A DNA stretch of 64,000 bases from Piscinibacter sp. Its GTDB lineage: Bacteria > Pseudomonadota > Gammaproteobacteria > Burkholderiales > Burkholderiaceae_C. Made by a program: the position numbers and the translations under genes. The notes below the pieces were generated by a model, which did not search any database, had not been told where the DNA came from, and was given only the letters and a program-made list of their open reading frames with translations. The number at the start of each line of letters is the position of its first letter. The first letter of the stretch is position 1. Where the stretch lies: positions 38,652 to 102,651 of the forward strand of contig JAGOAS010000016.1 in the NCBI GenBank assembly GCA_017983795.1, read 5' to 3'. This document shows, piece after piece, positions 16,137 through 25,834 of this stretch.

Positions 16137-16967
16137 CTACCAGTCCCGATACGGAAGCATGGTTCGGGTTATGCCGTTGCGGACCTTGGCGACCTGAAAT
16201 AGATGGCTCATCGCGTCCATTGCCAACTCGGGATGAGGAGTTGGGCCAACACGAACCTCCCATACAGGCGAGTCTTCAGTGCGGGATCGCAGTTCCACGG
16301 GTACGTACGGAATCAACGTCGAGCGCCCGGCGCGTAGACCAATACGTGTGTCGTTGGCGCTGAGAAAGGCAACCATTCGCCATTCCCGTTCGTCCTTGAA
16401 ACCTCGATCCTTGAAGTAAGGCGCGAAGCGCACGAACTTCTGCATTGCATCGTTGCATTGCTCGTGCGTGTGGTCTCGCGGATTGGCACCATCGGGTAAG
16501 CTGGCCATCAGGCTGTCAACTGAGTCCTTGGCCCATTGGCGAGTGACCTCGGCCTGCTTGACGGGGTCGTACTCGCATGGCCGAAGATGAAAACCTTGTT
16601 CGCGCGCGATGGCCAGCAGTCTGCCTCCATCGAACCCAATGTTGTACCCAAAGCTTTGAGGGCAGTATCCACGCCACTGGCTGAGGGAGTCGTAGTCTTC
16701 GGAAAAGCACGCCACAAACAGGCCAATCTTCGAGCCCGATTCGAGCACTTCGCCTAGCGCTGCAGCGATCTGAGCGTACCGATCGCCAGCGCGTCCTGCC
16801 CTAAGATCACTCAGTGATCCCTTTGCGAGGTCAATGGCATGACGGAACTCGCGAGTGTCGTTCATGAAGTGGATCTTCGTAGCCCAAATGGCATCGGCAT
16901 TGAGGATGCCGAGCAGGCCGGTTCCGCTGGTGTAGTGATAGAGGATGACCGATGGCAGTGCGACCAT
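16137..16967 (-). CDS. DUF2971 family protein in cassette island
   Basis: A 276-residue protein of the DUF2971 family. Diagnostic stretches are ILYHYTSGTGLLGILNADAI, IHFMNDTREF, FVACFSEDYDSLSQWRGY, and GFKDEREWRMVAF near residue 200. No reaction is established for the family. Members are frequent in defence islands and integron cassettes. The start is 12 bases from a GTTAGAT sequence (16985-16979 on the minus strand) that fits the attC core GTTRRRY. Base composition is lower in GC than the flanks. It is the first gene of the three-gene minus-strand island. Confidence 0.8.
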   Translation of the reverse strand: MVALPSVILYHYTSGTGLLGILNADAIWATKIHFMNDTREFRHAIDLAKGSLSDLRAGRAGDRYAQIAAALGEVLESGSKIGLFVACFSEDYDSLSQWRGYCPQSFGYNIGFDGGRLLAIAREQGFHLRPCEYDPVKQAEVTRQWAKDSVDSLMASLPDGANPRDHTHEQCNDAMQKFVRFAPYFKDRGFKDEREWRMVAFLSANDTRIGLRAGRSTLIPYVPVELRSRTEDSPVWEVRVGPTPHPELAMDAMSHLFQVAKVRNGITRTMLPYRDW

Positions 16968-16978
16968 GTTGCTCGCGA

Positions 16979-17066
16979 ATCTAACGTGAGTTGAGCATCA
17001 GCATAGCCAGACGTGAACATCGCTGACTAGTAGTGGCTGTACCTTGCGAGTGAGACAAGTTGCAGC
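16979..17066 (-). repeat. Possible third, degenerate attC site upstream of the DUF2971 gene
   Basis: On the minus strand the segment ends CTCAACTCACGTTAGAT, a good match to the 3' end of attC sites with core GTTAGAT. A possible other end (CTGCAACTTG) lies about 80 bases upstream. The inner stem is weak, with only short pairs such as AGCCA with TGGCT. The right end is convincing and the left end is a guess. Confidence 0.4.
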
Positions 17067-17218
17067 ACCAGGGGAATCGAACCGAGCGTCGATTTCAACT
17101 GTGCACAGCGGGCCAAAGTCGCCGACGGCGCAGCGTGCCAGACATCAAGCTGCTCGCATCTCCTTTCCTCTCCCCTTCGCCGGCCCCTCCAATCCCTCCC
17201 TCTCAACACCTCCACCTG

Positions 17219-17476
17219 CCTCAACCGCTCCGCCGCGAACTGCACGAACAGCCGCACTTTGGCCGCGGCCGTGCGCCCCGCGGGGTAGACGAGATGCACG
17301 GGCACGGGCGGCAGCTCGTTAGCCTTGAACCATTGCCTGTCGGCGTCGATCAGGCTGAGCAGCGCCACCGGCGTTCCGCACACCTGCGAGGCCAGGGCGG
17401 CCAGCGAGTCGAACAGCGGCTCGGCCCTGGTGCCCAGCACCCGCAGCGCGCGCAGCCGTTCGAGCCGGCGCTGTTC
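17219..17476 (-). pseudogene. Joined fragments of a GAF-domain gene and a LysR-type regulator gene
   Basis: On the minus strand, 17476-17318 encodes the first part of a GAF domain (RLRALRVLGTRAEPLFDSLA, VALLSLIDADRQWFKA). Directly in frame, 17317-17219 encodes the last part of a LysR substrate domain (LPPVPVHLVYPAGRTAAAKV, FVQFAAERLR). Neither piece has its own start or a complete domain, and no family combines them this way. I read it as a deletion scar. The rest of 17067-17514 holds nothing I can identify. Confidence 0.65.
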
Positions 17477-17514
17477 GCCTTCGTTCTGCTGGTCGGCGCT
17501 CGGCGCGAGGGCCC

Positions 17515-18069
17515 TCAGCGCGCCGCGCTGCCCGCCACCAGCCGCATCGAGCGGATCAGCTCGAGCGATTGCGCCAGGCGCGCCGCCGGCTCGCCGGCGA
17601 TCAGCACGGTGAAAGTCACCGTCAGCGGGCCGAGACCCAGCGCACCCTGGCTCATGTGGCGCCAGCCGCCCGGCTCGGGGTGCGCGTCGGTGGCGGAGAA
17701 GTAGTAGCCGTGCCGCGCCGCGGCGCCGAGTTCGTGCAGCGCGAGTTCGGCCTCCGTCGCGCGCGGGCGCGCCTTGTCGGCCGCGGCGTGCACCAGGGCG
17801 CGCAGTTCGTCGGAGCTCGGCGGCCTGTTGCCGCCACGCGCCGGCAGCGGCGTGACGAGCAGCTGGAAGGCCTTGGCGTCGCTCGCGCTGATGGCGGCCG
17901 TCGTCGCGCCCTGCGCATCGGCCGCGCGCAGCTGGCACGACCAGCCCTCGGGCAGGTCGAGCACCAGCACCTGCTGCGCCTGCAGCGGCATGCGGAACTC
18001 GGCAGCCAGCGAGGCCTGCGTGGCCAGCAGCGAACACAGCGCGAGAACGACGGCCCTGAACATGCTCAT
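17515..18069 (-). CDS. Secreted protein of unknown function
   Basis: A 184-residue protein starting MSMFRAVVLALCSLLATQASLA, a clear signal peptide, so it is periplasmic or exported. The mature part has a beta-rich pattern (MPLQAQQVLVLDLPEGWSC, then GYYFSATDAHPEPGGWRHMS, then LTVTFTVLIAGEPAARLAQS). It resembles small conserved proteins of Burkholderiales with no known role. Its start overlaps the stop of the upstream membrane-protein gene (ATGA), so the two form a unit. Confidence 0.65.
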   Translation of the reverse strand: MSMFRAVVLALCSLLATQASLAAEFRMPLQAQQVLVLDLPEGWSCQLRAADAQGATTAAISASDAKAFQLLVTPLPARGGNRPPSSDELRALVHAAADKARPRATEAELALHELGAAARHGYYFSATDAHPEPGGWRHMSQGALGLGPLTVTFTVLIAGEPAARLAQSLELIRSMRLVAGSAAR

Positions 18070-18419
18070 GACTTGCCGGTGACGTGGAAGCGGTGCAGCA
18101 GCCGGTGCAGCACCGGCGTGAGGATCAGCGCGGCGCTGACGATGAACACCAGGCCCGCGTACAGCGCGTAGAACCCGGCGAAGAGCTTGCCCGCCGGCGT
18201 GGCCAGCGGCGACACCGGCCCCATGCCGCCGAGCAGCATGGCGGCGTTGACGAAGGCATCCAGCGCCGACATGCGCTCGGTGAGCATGTAGCCGGCCATG
18301 CCCGCGCCCAGCGAGAGCACGACCAGCGCGAGCGCGAGCGCCGCGTGCAGGGCCAGGCGCCGCGCGAAGGCGGCGCGTGCGAGCAGGGGCTGGGTCTTGG
18401 CTTCGTACATCGCCGGCAT
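18066..18419 (-). CDS. Small conserved membrane protein
   Basis: A 117-residue protein with two membrane helices (about 24-46 and 78-100). Between them is the stretch DAFVNAAMLLGGMGPVSPL, whose place between two helices recalls the pore loop of two-helix channels but lacks a GYGD filter. Function is unknown. It overlaps the secreted-protein gene downstream. An alternative start three codons later (18410) is possible. Confidence 0.6.
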   Translation of the reverse strand: MPAMYEAKTQPLLARAAFARRLALHAALALALVVLSLGAGMAGYMLTERMSALDAFVNAAMLLGGMGPVSPLATPAGKLFAGFYALYAGLVFIVSAALILTPVLHRLLHRFHVTGKS

Positions 18420-18540
18420 CGTGGCGGATCGCTGCGCGGGAGCATAGCCCGCGCGCCACGCCGCTGCGTTGGATCAATCGGCACGGCATCGTTCGGGCGC
18501 AGCTTAATCACTCGTTAATGGATCGCCGCGAGGATGGGCC

Positions 18541-19563
18541 ATGGACCGCGATCGCAGCACGCCAGCGGCGCCGCGCATCTCCTGCGTGGTGCCCGCCTTC
18601 AACGAGGCCGGCAACCTCGATGCGCTGCTGCGCGCGCTCAGCGCCGAGCTCGATGCGCTGCGCCTCGCGTGGGAGATCGTGATCGTCGACGACGGCAGCG
18701 CCGACGCGACGCCGGCCGCGCTGCGGCCCTGGCTGGCCGTGCCCGGCATCCGCTGCCTGCAGCTGTCGCGCAACTTCGGCAAGGAGGCGGCGCTCACCGC
18801 CGGGCTCGAGGAGGCGCGCGGCGACGTCGTGGTGCTGATGGATGCCGACCTGCAGCACCCGCCGGCGCTGATTCCGCGCATGCTCGAGGCTTGGCGCGCG
18901 GGTGCGCAGATGGTGTGCATGGCGCGCGCCTCGCGCGCCGACGAATCGGCGCTCAAGCGCCTCGGCACCCGGCTGTTCTACGGCCTCGTCAACCGCTCCG
19001 ACCGCGTGCAGCTGCCCACCGACAGCGGCGACTTCCGCCTGCTCGACCGCTGCGTGGTCGACGCGCTGCGCGCCCTGCCCGAGCGCAACCGCTTCATGAA
19101 GGGTCTGTACGCCTGGGTGGGCTTCCGCACTGTGGTGCTGCCCTACGAGCCGCCGCCGCGCCACGCCGGCCGCAGCAGCTTCTCGACACGCCGGCTCGCG
19201 GCGCTGGCCGTCACCGGCATCACCGCCTTCACCAACGCGCCGCTGCGCTGGTGGTCGGCGCTGGGCGTGCTGCTCGCGCTGCCGGCCTTCGCCTTCGGGC
19301 TGTTCATCGTCGTCGAGCATTTTCTGACCGGCCACGACGTGCCCGGCTGGGCCACGCTGGTGACCGGGCTGATGTTCTCCTCGGGGCTGCAGCTGCTGTC
19401 GATCGGCATCCTCGGCGAGTACATCGGGCGCATCTTCGACGAGGTGAAGCAGCGCCCGCTCTACATCGTCGGCCACCGCGAAGGCGGCGGCTGGGGCGGC
19501 GGCGGCGCTGCCACGGCGGCACCGGCCGCCCAGGCCACCAGCGCGCGGGTGCTGACCGCGTGA
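18541..19563 (+). CDS. Polyprenyl-phosphate glycosyltransferase, GT2 (GtrB/ArnC-like)
   Basis: A 340-residue membrane-anchored GT2 enzyme. The GT-A domain (residues about 12-225) has CVVPAFNEAGNLDALLRAL, VIVDDGSADATPAAL, LSRNFGKEAALTAGLEEARG and MDADLQHPP, typical of enzymes that load a sugar on undecaprenyl phosphate. Two C-terminal helices (about 237-262 and 272-297) follow. It overlaps the deacetylase gene by four bases (GTGA). Nearby GtrA- and ArnT-like genes suggest a complete module for lipid-linked sugar transfer to a surface glycan. Confidence 0.88.
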   Translation: MDRDRSTPAAPRISCVVPAFNEAGNLDALLRALSAELDALRLAWEIVIVDDGSADATPAALRPWLAVPGIRCLQLSRNFGKEAALTAGLEEARGDVVVLMDADLQHPPALIPRMLEAWRAGAQMVCMARASRADESALKRLGTRLFYGLVNRSDRVQLPTDSGDFRLLDRCVVDALRALPERNRFMKGLYAWVGFRTVVLPYEPPPRHAGRSSFSTRRLAALAVTGITAFTNAPLRWWSALGVLLALPAFAFGLFIVVEHFLTGHDVPGWATLVTGLMFSSGLQLLSIGILGEYIGRIFDEVKQRPLYIVGHREGGGWGGGGAATAAPAAQATSARVLTA

Positions 19564-20378
19564 GCGCGGCCAAGGAACTCGTCGTCTGCGCCGACGACTA
19601 CGGGCTCTCGCAGGGCATCGACCAGGCGATCGTGCGGCTGCTCGCGGCCGGGCGCCTGGGCGCGGTGTCCTGCCTGGTCAACGGCGCGCGCTGGGCGCAG
19701 GACGGGCCGGCGCTCGCGGCGCAGGCCGGCACGGCCTCGATCGGCCTGCACTTCAACCTCAGCGAAGGCGCGCCGCTCAGCCCGACGCTGGCGCGCCTGT
19801 GGCCGCGCCTGCCGCCGCTGCGCCGCCTGCTGGTCGACGCGGCGCTGCACCGGCTTCCGGCGGCGGCGATCGCCGACGAGTTCGACGCGCAGTGGCAGCG
19901 CTTCGTCGCCGTCGCCGGCCGGCCGCCGGCGCACGTCGACGGGCACCAGCACGTGCATGCGCTGCCCGGCGTGCGCGAACACCTGGTGGCGCGGCTGCGT
20001 GCACTCGCGCTGCCGCCGCTGGTGCGCGACACCGCCGCCCTCACCGGCCCGGGCGGGCGCTTCAAGCGCGCCGTCATCGCCGCCGCCGGCGGGCGCGGTC
20101 TGCGCCGGCTGCTCGACGAAGCCGGCCTGCGCCGCAACAGTGCCCTGGCCGGCGCCTACGGTTTCGAGGCGCAGGGCTACGGCGAGCGCATGCAGCGCTG
20201 GCTGGCCGAACTGCCGGCGCGCGGCGGCTGGTTGTTCTGCCACCCGGGCGACGCCGATCCCGAACTGCACGACGACCCGATCGCGGCCGCGCGCATCCAG
20301 GAGGCGGCCTACCTCGCCAGCCCCGCCTTCGCCGACGATCTGCGCGCGGCCGGCGTCGAGCTGATCACGCCGGCGTGA
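19560..20378 (+). CDS. YdjC/ChbG-type carbohydrate deacetylase
   Basis: A 272-residue protein of the YdjC/ChbG fold that removes N-acetyl groups from sugars. The opening ELVVCADDYGLSQGIDQAIV holds the metal-binding Asp pair. SIGLHFNLSEGAP and HVDGHQHVHALPGV supply the histidines of the metal site. The GTG start overlaps the GT2 stop. Similar deacetylases act on lipid-linked GlcNAc in pathways such as hopanoid or lipid A-type modification. Here the likely substrate is the sugar loaded by the preceding GT2 enzyme (inference). Confidence 0.83.
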   Translation: MSAAKELVVCADDYGLSQGIDQAIVRLLAAGRLGAVSCLVNGARWAQDGPALAAQAGTASIGLHFNLSEGAPLSPTLARLWPRLPPLRRLLVDAALHRLPAAAIADEFDAQWQRFVAVAGRPPAHVDGHQHVHALPGVREHLVARLRALALPPLVRDTAALTGPGGRFKRAVIAAAGGRGLRRLLDEAGLRRNSALAGAYGFEAQGYGERMQRWLAELPARGGWLFCHPGDADPELHDDPIAAARIQEAAYLASPAFADDLRAAGVELITPA

Positions 20379-20741
20379 TCAGCCGAAGGTGTGGCGCCGG
20401 TTGACCAGGAAGGTCACGCCCATCGCCAGCAGCGTGGCGCAGGCCTGCGCGACGAGGTAGTGCACGCCGATGCGCGTGCCCAGCGCCACCCCCGTGGCCG
20501 AGAGCACGGCGCCCAGCACGGCGGTGGCCTGGAAGCGCCACCAGCTCGCCCACCAGGGGCGGCGGTCGGTGAAGGTGAAGGCGCGGTTGCCGACGTAGGC
20601 GAGCTGCGCGCCCAGCACCGCGCCGGTGGCCGCGGCGGCGGGAGGCGGCGTGACCGTCCAGTTCACCAGCGCCACCAGCACGGCGTAGTGCAAGGCCGTG
20701 GCGGCGGCGCCGACGCAGGCATAACGCGCCAGCGCCCTCAT
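20379..20741 (-). CDS. GtrA-family membrane protein (putative flippase)
   Basis: A 120-residue protein with four helices and the GtrA pattern: RYACVGAAATALHYAVLVAL at the start, AYVGNRAFTF after helix 2 and FLVNRRHTF at the end. GtrA proteins are thought to flip polyprenyl-phosphate-linked sugars. The ATG at 20741 overlaps the stop of the ArnT-like gene. The stop abuts that of the deacetylase gene, which runs the other way. Confidence 0.85.
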   Translation of the reverse strand: MRALARYACVGAAATALHYAVLVALVNWTVTPPPAAAATGAVLGAQLAYVGNRAFTFTDRRPWWASWWRFQATAVLGAVLSATGVALGTRIGVHYLVAQACATLLAMGVTFLVNRRHTFG

Positions 20742-22288
20742 CGTGGCTCTGCCGCGCAGGTGGCACGCTCGGGCGCGCGCCACAGATCGCCGTTCGCACC
20801 CTTGCGCATAAGCACCGCACCCGGAATCGCGGCGACCCGGTGCGAATCACCGGGGTGCAGCACGAACCAGATCGCACCGTCCGCGCAAGGCAGCTCGGCG
20901 AGGCGCTGCACCGGCCAGAGCTGGCGCTGGGCAGTCGCGGCGCTCGCGAAGCCGGCCGCGTCGTGCAGTTCCTTCTGCCAGTTGTCGCGTTGCGCGATGG
21001 CCGGGTCGTCCCAGCGCGAGGCGACGATCGCCGGCGCGCGCAGCCGCGCGTAGAACGGCACATCGTAGAACGCGCCTTCGACCAGCACGATACGATCGGC
21101 GCCGCGCATGTCGCTGCGCAGCGTGAGCGCGATGTCGCGGTGCGAACCGGGCGCCTGCCAGGCCAGCACGCCGACGGCAGCGAGGCCGATGGCTGCGCCC
21201 GCCACCGCGGCGACGCGCCAGTGCCGGCCCTCGGCAGCGACGAGCGCCACCAGCCCCGCCACGCCGGGCAGCGCCGGCAGCGCGTAGCCGACCAGCTTGG
21301 ACGAAGGCAGCGAGAAGAACAGCAGCAGCGAAGCCGCCCACCAGGGCCACAGCAGCGCTCGCGCATCGGCGCCGCGCAGGCGGCGCAGCGCAGCCGGCAG
21401 GTACAGGCTCCAGGGCAGCATCAGCAGCGGCACCACGGCGAGGAAGAACCACAGCGGCTGCACGTTGTTGAAGCCGCCGCTGCTGTAGCGCCGGAAGTGC
21501 TGCGCGACGATGAAGTAGTCGAAGAAGGCCGCGTGCTGCTGCTGCATCGCCACCGCCCAGGGCAGCGCCACGACGCACCAGACCAGCAGGCCGAGCGGGT
21601 GGGCCAGGCGCAGCGCATCGCGCCAGCGCCGTTGCGCGAGCAGCCAGGGCACCACCACCAGCAGCGGCAGCACCACGCCGATCAGCCCCTTGGAGAGGAA
21701 GGCCAGGCCGCTGGCCAGCCAGCCGAGCGACAGCGCGCGCCGGTCGACGCGGCCGGGCTCGTCGAGCGCGAGCAGCCAGCCGACCACGGTGGCGCTGATG
21801 GTGCCGGCCACCAGCATGTCGTGGTTGATGTACTGGCCGCCGATGAAGAAGAGCGGCGAGGTGGCCAGCACCAGCACGCCCAGGCCCGCGCTGCGCTCGC
21901 CATACCAGCGGCGCAGCAGCAGCCACAGCGAGGCGGCCATCAGCCAGGCGCCGAGCGCCGGGGCGAGGCGCGCGGCCCAGGGCTGCGCGCCGAACAGCTT
22001 CATCGCGCCCATCGCGATCCAGTAGGCGAGCGGCGGCTTGTGGAAGAAGGGCAGGCCGTCGAGCGTGGGCGTCAGGCCGTCGCCGACCAGCATCTCCCAG
22101 GCGACGCTCGCATAGCGCCCTTCGTCGGGCAGCAGCAGCGGCCGCCAGGCGATGCTCGCGAGCAGCCACAGCGCCAGCGCGCCCAGCACGAAGGTGGGGG
22201 CCGACAGCGAGGTCGGCCGGTTGAGGGGCAGGGTCTGGCGCACGGTGGGGGTCTCGACAGGGCAGGCGCCACCGTAGGGGCAGGTCAT
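20738..22288 (-). CDS. ArnT/PMT-type integral membrane glycosyltransferase
   Basis: A 516-residue protein of the PMT_2/ArnT type. It has about ten to twelve helices and the early periplasmic motif LLPDEGRYASVAWEML with the catalytic-type Asp-Glu, followed by LPFFHKPPLAYWIAMGAMKL. Such enzymes move a sugar from undecaprenyl phosphate to lipid A or another acceptor. The C-terminal domain (from about residue 385) is soluble. Together with the GT2, the deacetylase and GtrA it would complete an aminosugar transfer route, similar in logic to the ArnC/ArnD/ArnT system. The acceptor is unknown. Confidence 0.88.
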   Translation of the reverse strand: MTCPYGGACPVETPTVRQTLPLNRPTSLSAPTFVLGALALWLLASIAWRPLLLPDEGRYASVAWEMLVGDGLTPTLDGLPFFHKPPLAYWIAMGAMKLFGAQPWAARLAPALGAWLMAASLWLLLRRWYGERSAGLGVLVLATSPLFFIGGQYINHDMLVAGTISATVVGWLLALDEPGRVDRRALSLGWLASGLAFLSKGLIGVVLPLLVVVPWLLAQRRWRDALRLAHPLGLLVWCVVALPWAVAMQQQHAAFFDYFIVAQHFRRYSSGGFNNVQPLWFFLAVVPLLMLPWSLYLPAALRRLRGADARALLWPWWAASLLLFFSLPSSKLVGYALPALPGVAGLVALVAAEGRHWRVAAVAGAAIGLAAVGVLAWQAPGSHRDIALTLRSDMRGADRIVLVEGAFYDVPFYARLRAPAIVASRWDDPAIAQRDNWQKELHDAAGFASAATAQRQLWPVQRLAELPCADGAIWFVLHPGDSHRVAAIPGAVLMRKGANGDLWRAPERATCAAEPR

Positions 22289-22317
22289 TAACGAGGCATG
22301 AAGCCTGAGCGGTTCGT

Positions 22318-23229
22318 TCAAGCCCCGCCCGCCACCGCGGCCTGCGTCTGGCGCACCTCGGCGCGCGGCGGGGCACCGAACAGGCGCCGGTATTCGCGGC
22401 TGAACTGCGAGGGGCTCTCGTAGCCGACGCGGTGCCCCGCCACCGCGGCATCCAGGCCCTGCCCCAGCATCAGCTGGCGCGCGTGGTGCAGGCGCAGCTG
22501 CTTCTGGTACTGCAGCGGCGACATCGCGGTGAGCTGCTTGAAATGCTGGTGGAAGGTCGAGGGGCTCATCGCCGCGGCCTGCGCCACGTCTTCCACACGC
22601 AGCGACTCGGTGAAACGATGCTTGAGCAGATCGATGGCGCGGGCGATGCGCTGCGCGTGGCTGTCGGTCACCGACAGCTCGCGCAGGCGCGCACCGAGCT
22701 CGCCGGTGAGCACGCGGTAGAAGATCTCGCGCTGGATCAGCGGCGCGAGCACGGCCGCGTCCTGCGGCGTCTTCAACAAGCGCAGCAGGCGCAGCGCGGC
22801 GTCGAGCAGCTCGGGCGAGGTGCGCGCCACCTGCAGGCCGCTGACCGGCGCGGCCGCGGGGCGTGCGCCGGCCGACTCGAGCACCAGCGCGCCGATCTCG
22901 CGCGCATCCACCTGCAGGCGCATGCACAGGTAGGGGCGCTCCGGCGAGGCCTCGATCACCTGCGCCACCGGCAGCATGGTCACGCCCACCACCAGGCAGT
23001 GCAGCGGATCGTAGACCAGCCGCTGCGTGCCCAGCGTGGCGACCTTGCGCCCCTGCACCACCAGCACCAGCCCCGGCTCGTAGAGCGCGGGCAGCGGCGC
23101 GCCGGGCTGGGCGAGGCGCAGCAGCTGCAGCCCGGCGATGGGCGTGGCGTGCACGCCGTCGGCGGGTGCGAACTCGCGCACCAGCTCGATCAGCTCGGCC
23201 GGCGGCGTGACGAGGGCTTGGTCTGGCAT
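22318..23229 (-). CDS. AraC-family transcriptional regulator (AraC_N type)
   Basis: A 303-residue regulator. Residues about 25-180 form the AraC_N cupin-like domain ([40 protein letters not shown]). The C-terminus has two helix-turn-helix units ([20 protein letters not shown] and [18 protein letters not shown]). The ATG at 23229 is chosen because upstream residues in the open frame are Arg/Pro-rich and unlike the family. It is divergent from the aldo/keto reductase gene with 155 bases between, a common arrangement where the regulator controls the reductase. Confidence 0.88.
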   Translation of the reverse strand: MPDQALVTPPAELIELVREFAPADGVHATPIAGLQLLRLAQPGAPLPALYEPGLVLVVQGRKVATLGTQRLVYDPLHCLVVGVTMLPVAQVIEASPERPYLCMRLQVDAREIGALVLESAGARPAAAPVSGLQVARTSPELLDAALRLLRLLKTPQDAAVLAPLIQREIFYRVLTGELGARLRELSVTDSHAQRIARAIDLLKHRFTESLRVEDVAQAAAMSPSTFHQHFKQLTAMSPLQYQKQLRLHHARQLMLGQGLDAAVAGHRVGYESPSQFSREYRRLFGAPPRAEVRQTQAAVAGGA

Positions 23230-23384
23230 GGCCGCGATTCTGGCGCCTGCGCGCGCCGGCGCACCCCTGCGTGAGGCAGGCCGCGGAGGATCGTGCAAGC
23301 ATCGCCGAGGAACGTGCTCACGCCGGCACGGGTGCGGCCGCCACACTGGCTCCCGTTCCTTCACCCCCGCCCGGAGCTTTCTGC

Positions 23385-24383
<999 letters not shown>

Positions 24384-24396
24384 AACAGTCGCGGGC

Positions 24397-25788
24397 CTAC
24401 TCGTCGAGCACGCTGCGCGAGGCGATGCGGCCCTGCGCGTCGATGCGATAGCGGATGACGCGGCTCAACTCGGCGTAGTCGACCCGGTAGACGAAGCCTC
24501 GCTCGTCGCCCTCGTCCTGCCGGCCCACCAGGACGAGGCGCCGCACCGGGCCGAAGCGTGCAGCGCTCTCGGCCACTTCGCCCAGCCACGGGAGCATCTC
24601 CTTCCAATACTCGGGCGTGAACCACTCCTCGCGCCACGCCGTGTCCGCCGAGCGCGCGCGGTCGAGCAGCTCGCGCACGCGCCGCGTGATCTCGGGGTCG
24701 GCATCGGCGATCGGCCGCCAGGGCCGCGGGCGCAGCGAGCGTTCGGCCTGCCGCAGCGCATGGATGGCGAGCGCGTCCGCGGGCGAACCATAGGCGTTGA
24801 CGAAGACGACGGCGGCCAGCCGCAGCTCGGGCACGCGCACGTAGGCTGCGCTGAAGCCCGCCACCTGCCCGGTGTGCTGGATGCTCGGGCGCGGCAGGAG
24901 CTTGTCGAGATCCAGCCCGTAGCCGTACGGCACGGTGCTGCCGTCGTTCAGTCGGGCCGGCTGCCGCGCCCGCTCGGCGCTGGCGCGCGACACCAGCGTC
25001 GGGCGCAGTTGCTCACGCTCCCAGCGCGCCATGTCGTCCAGGCTGGTGACGAGATCGCCCAGGCCGCGCGTGGTGTTCGGCTGGCTCGGCTCGCGGTTTT
25101 CGAGCCGGTCGCCGACGCGCCGATAGCCCGCGGCCCGCTCCGGCAGCAGTTGCGCCGGGAATGCACTGCGCGTGGCGCTCATGTGCAGTGGCAGGAAGAG
25201 TTTGCGCTGCATGAACTCGCCGTAGCCCAGGCCGGACACCTGCTCGATCACCCGCGCCAGCAGCCAGTAGTTCGTATTCGAGTACGACCAGCGCTCGCCC
25301 GGTGCGAAGTCGATGGGCAGGGCGACCAGACGGGCGAGGAACTCGGCATCGCCGGGCGTCTCGCGATAGACGCCATAACCGAACGCCGACTCGAGATCGG
25401 GCAGGCCCGAGGTGTGCGTGAGCAGGCGCTCGATGGGCACCGCGGCCCAGCTTGCCGGCAAACCATCGAGGTAGCGGCCCAGGGGCGCCTGGAGGTCGAC
25501 GAGGCCGCGCTCGTGCAGCATCAGCACGGCGTAGGCGGTGAACTGCTTGGAGATCGAGCCGATCTCGAAGCGGTGGCGCCGATGCGCGCGCACGCCGAGC
25601 TCCACGTTGGCGAGGCCGCGTGTTCGCGCGTCCACGACCTGGCCGTCGCGCAGCACGCCGAGCACGACGCCCGGAAAGCCATGGACACGGGTCTGCCGGG
25701 CGATGTAGCGGTCGAGCTCGTCGGCGTGGCACAGCCACGGCAGCGCGACGAGCAGCAGCGCGGCCAAGCTCTGTGCGGGACTCCTCAT
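24397..25788 (-). CDS. Secreted serine hydrolase, class C beta-lactamase/esterase fold
   Basis: A 463-residue protein with a signal peptide (SLAALLLVALPWLCHA). The active-site set of the beta-lactamase/DD-peptidase family is present: SISK in EIGSISKQFTAYA near residue 78, YSN in RWSYSNTNYWLLARVIEQVS near 171, and HTG in SIQHTGQVAGFSAAY near 310. Helpful family stretches are LLTHTSGLPDLES and GLGDLVTSLDDMARW. The last 100 residues are an extra domain. It could be an esterase, a D-aminopeptidase or a peptidase. It follows the glycan gene run on the same strand. Confidence 0.85.
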   Translation of the reverse strand: MRSPAQSLAALLLVALPWLCHADELDRYIARQTRVHGFPGVVLGVLRDGQVVDARTRGLANVELGVRAHRRHRFEIGSISKQFTAYAVLMLHERGLVDLQAPLGRYLDGLPASWAAVPIERLLTHTSGLPDLESAFGYGVYRETPGDAEFLARLVALPIDFAPGERWSYSNTNYWLLARVIEQVSGLGYGEFMQRKLFLPLHMSATRSAFPAQLLPERAAGYRRVGDRLENREPSQPNTTRGLGDLVTSLDDMARWEREQLRPTLVSRASAERARQPARLNDGSTVPYGYGLDLDKLLPRPSIQHTGQVAGFSAAYVRVPELRLAAVVFVNAYGSPADALAIHALRQAERSLRPRPWRPIADADPEITRRVRELLDRARSADTAWREEWFTPEYWKEMLPWLGEVAESAARFGPVRRLVLVGRQDEGDERGFVYRVDYAELSRVIRYRIDAQGRIASRSVLDE

Positions 25789-25834
25789 CGGCGCCTCCTG
25801 CGTCAGCGACGCAGCAGTGTAGGCGCCGATGCGA

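Noticed and set aside
17060-17110. GGTTCGATTCC on the minus strand, looked at as a tRNA T-arm
   Set aside because: The stem does not pair properly and no acceptor, D or anticodon arms can be drawn around it.
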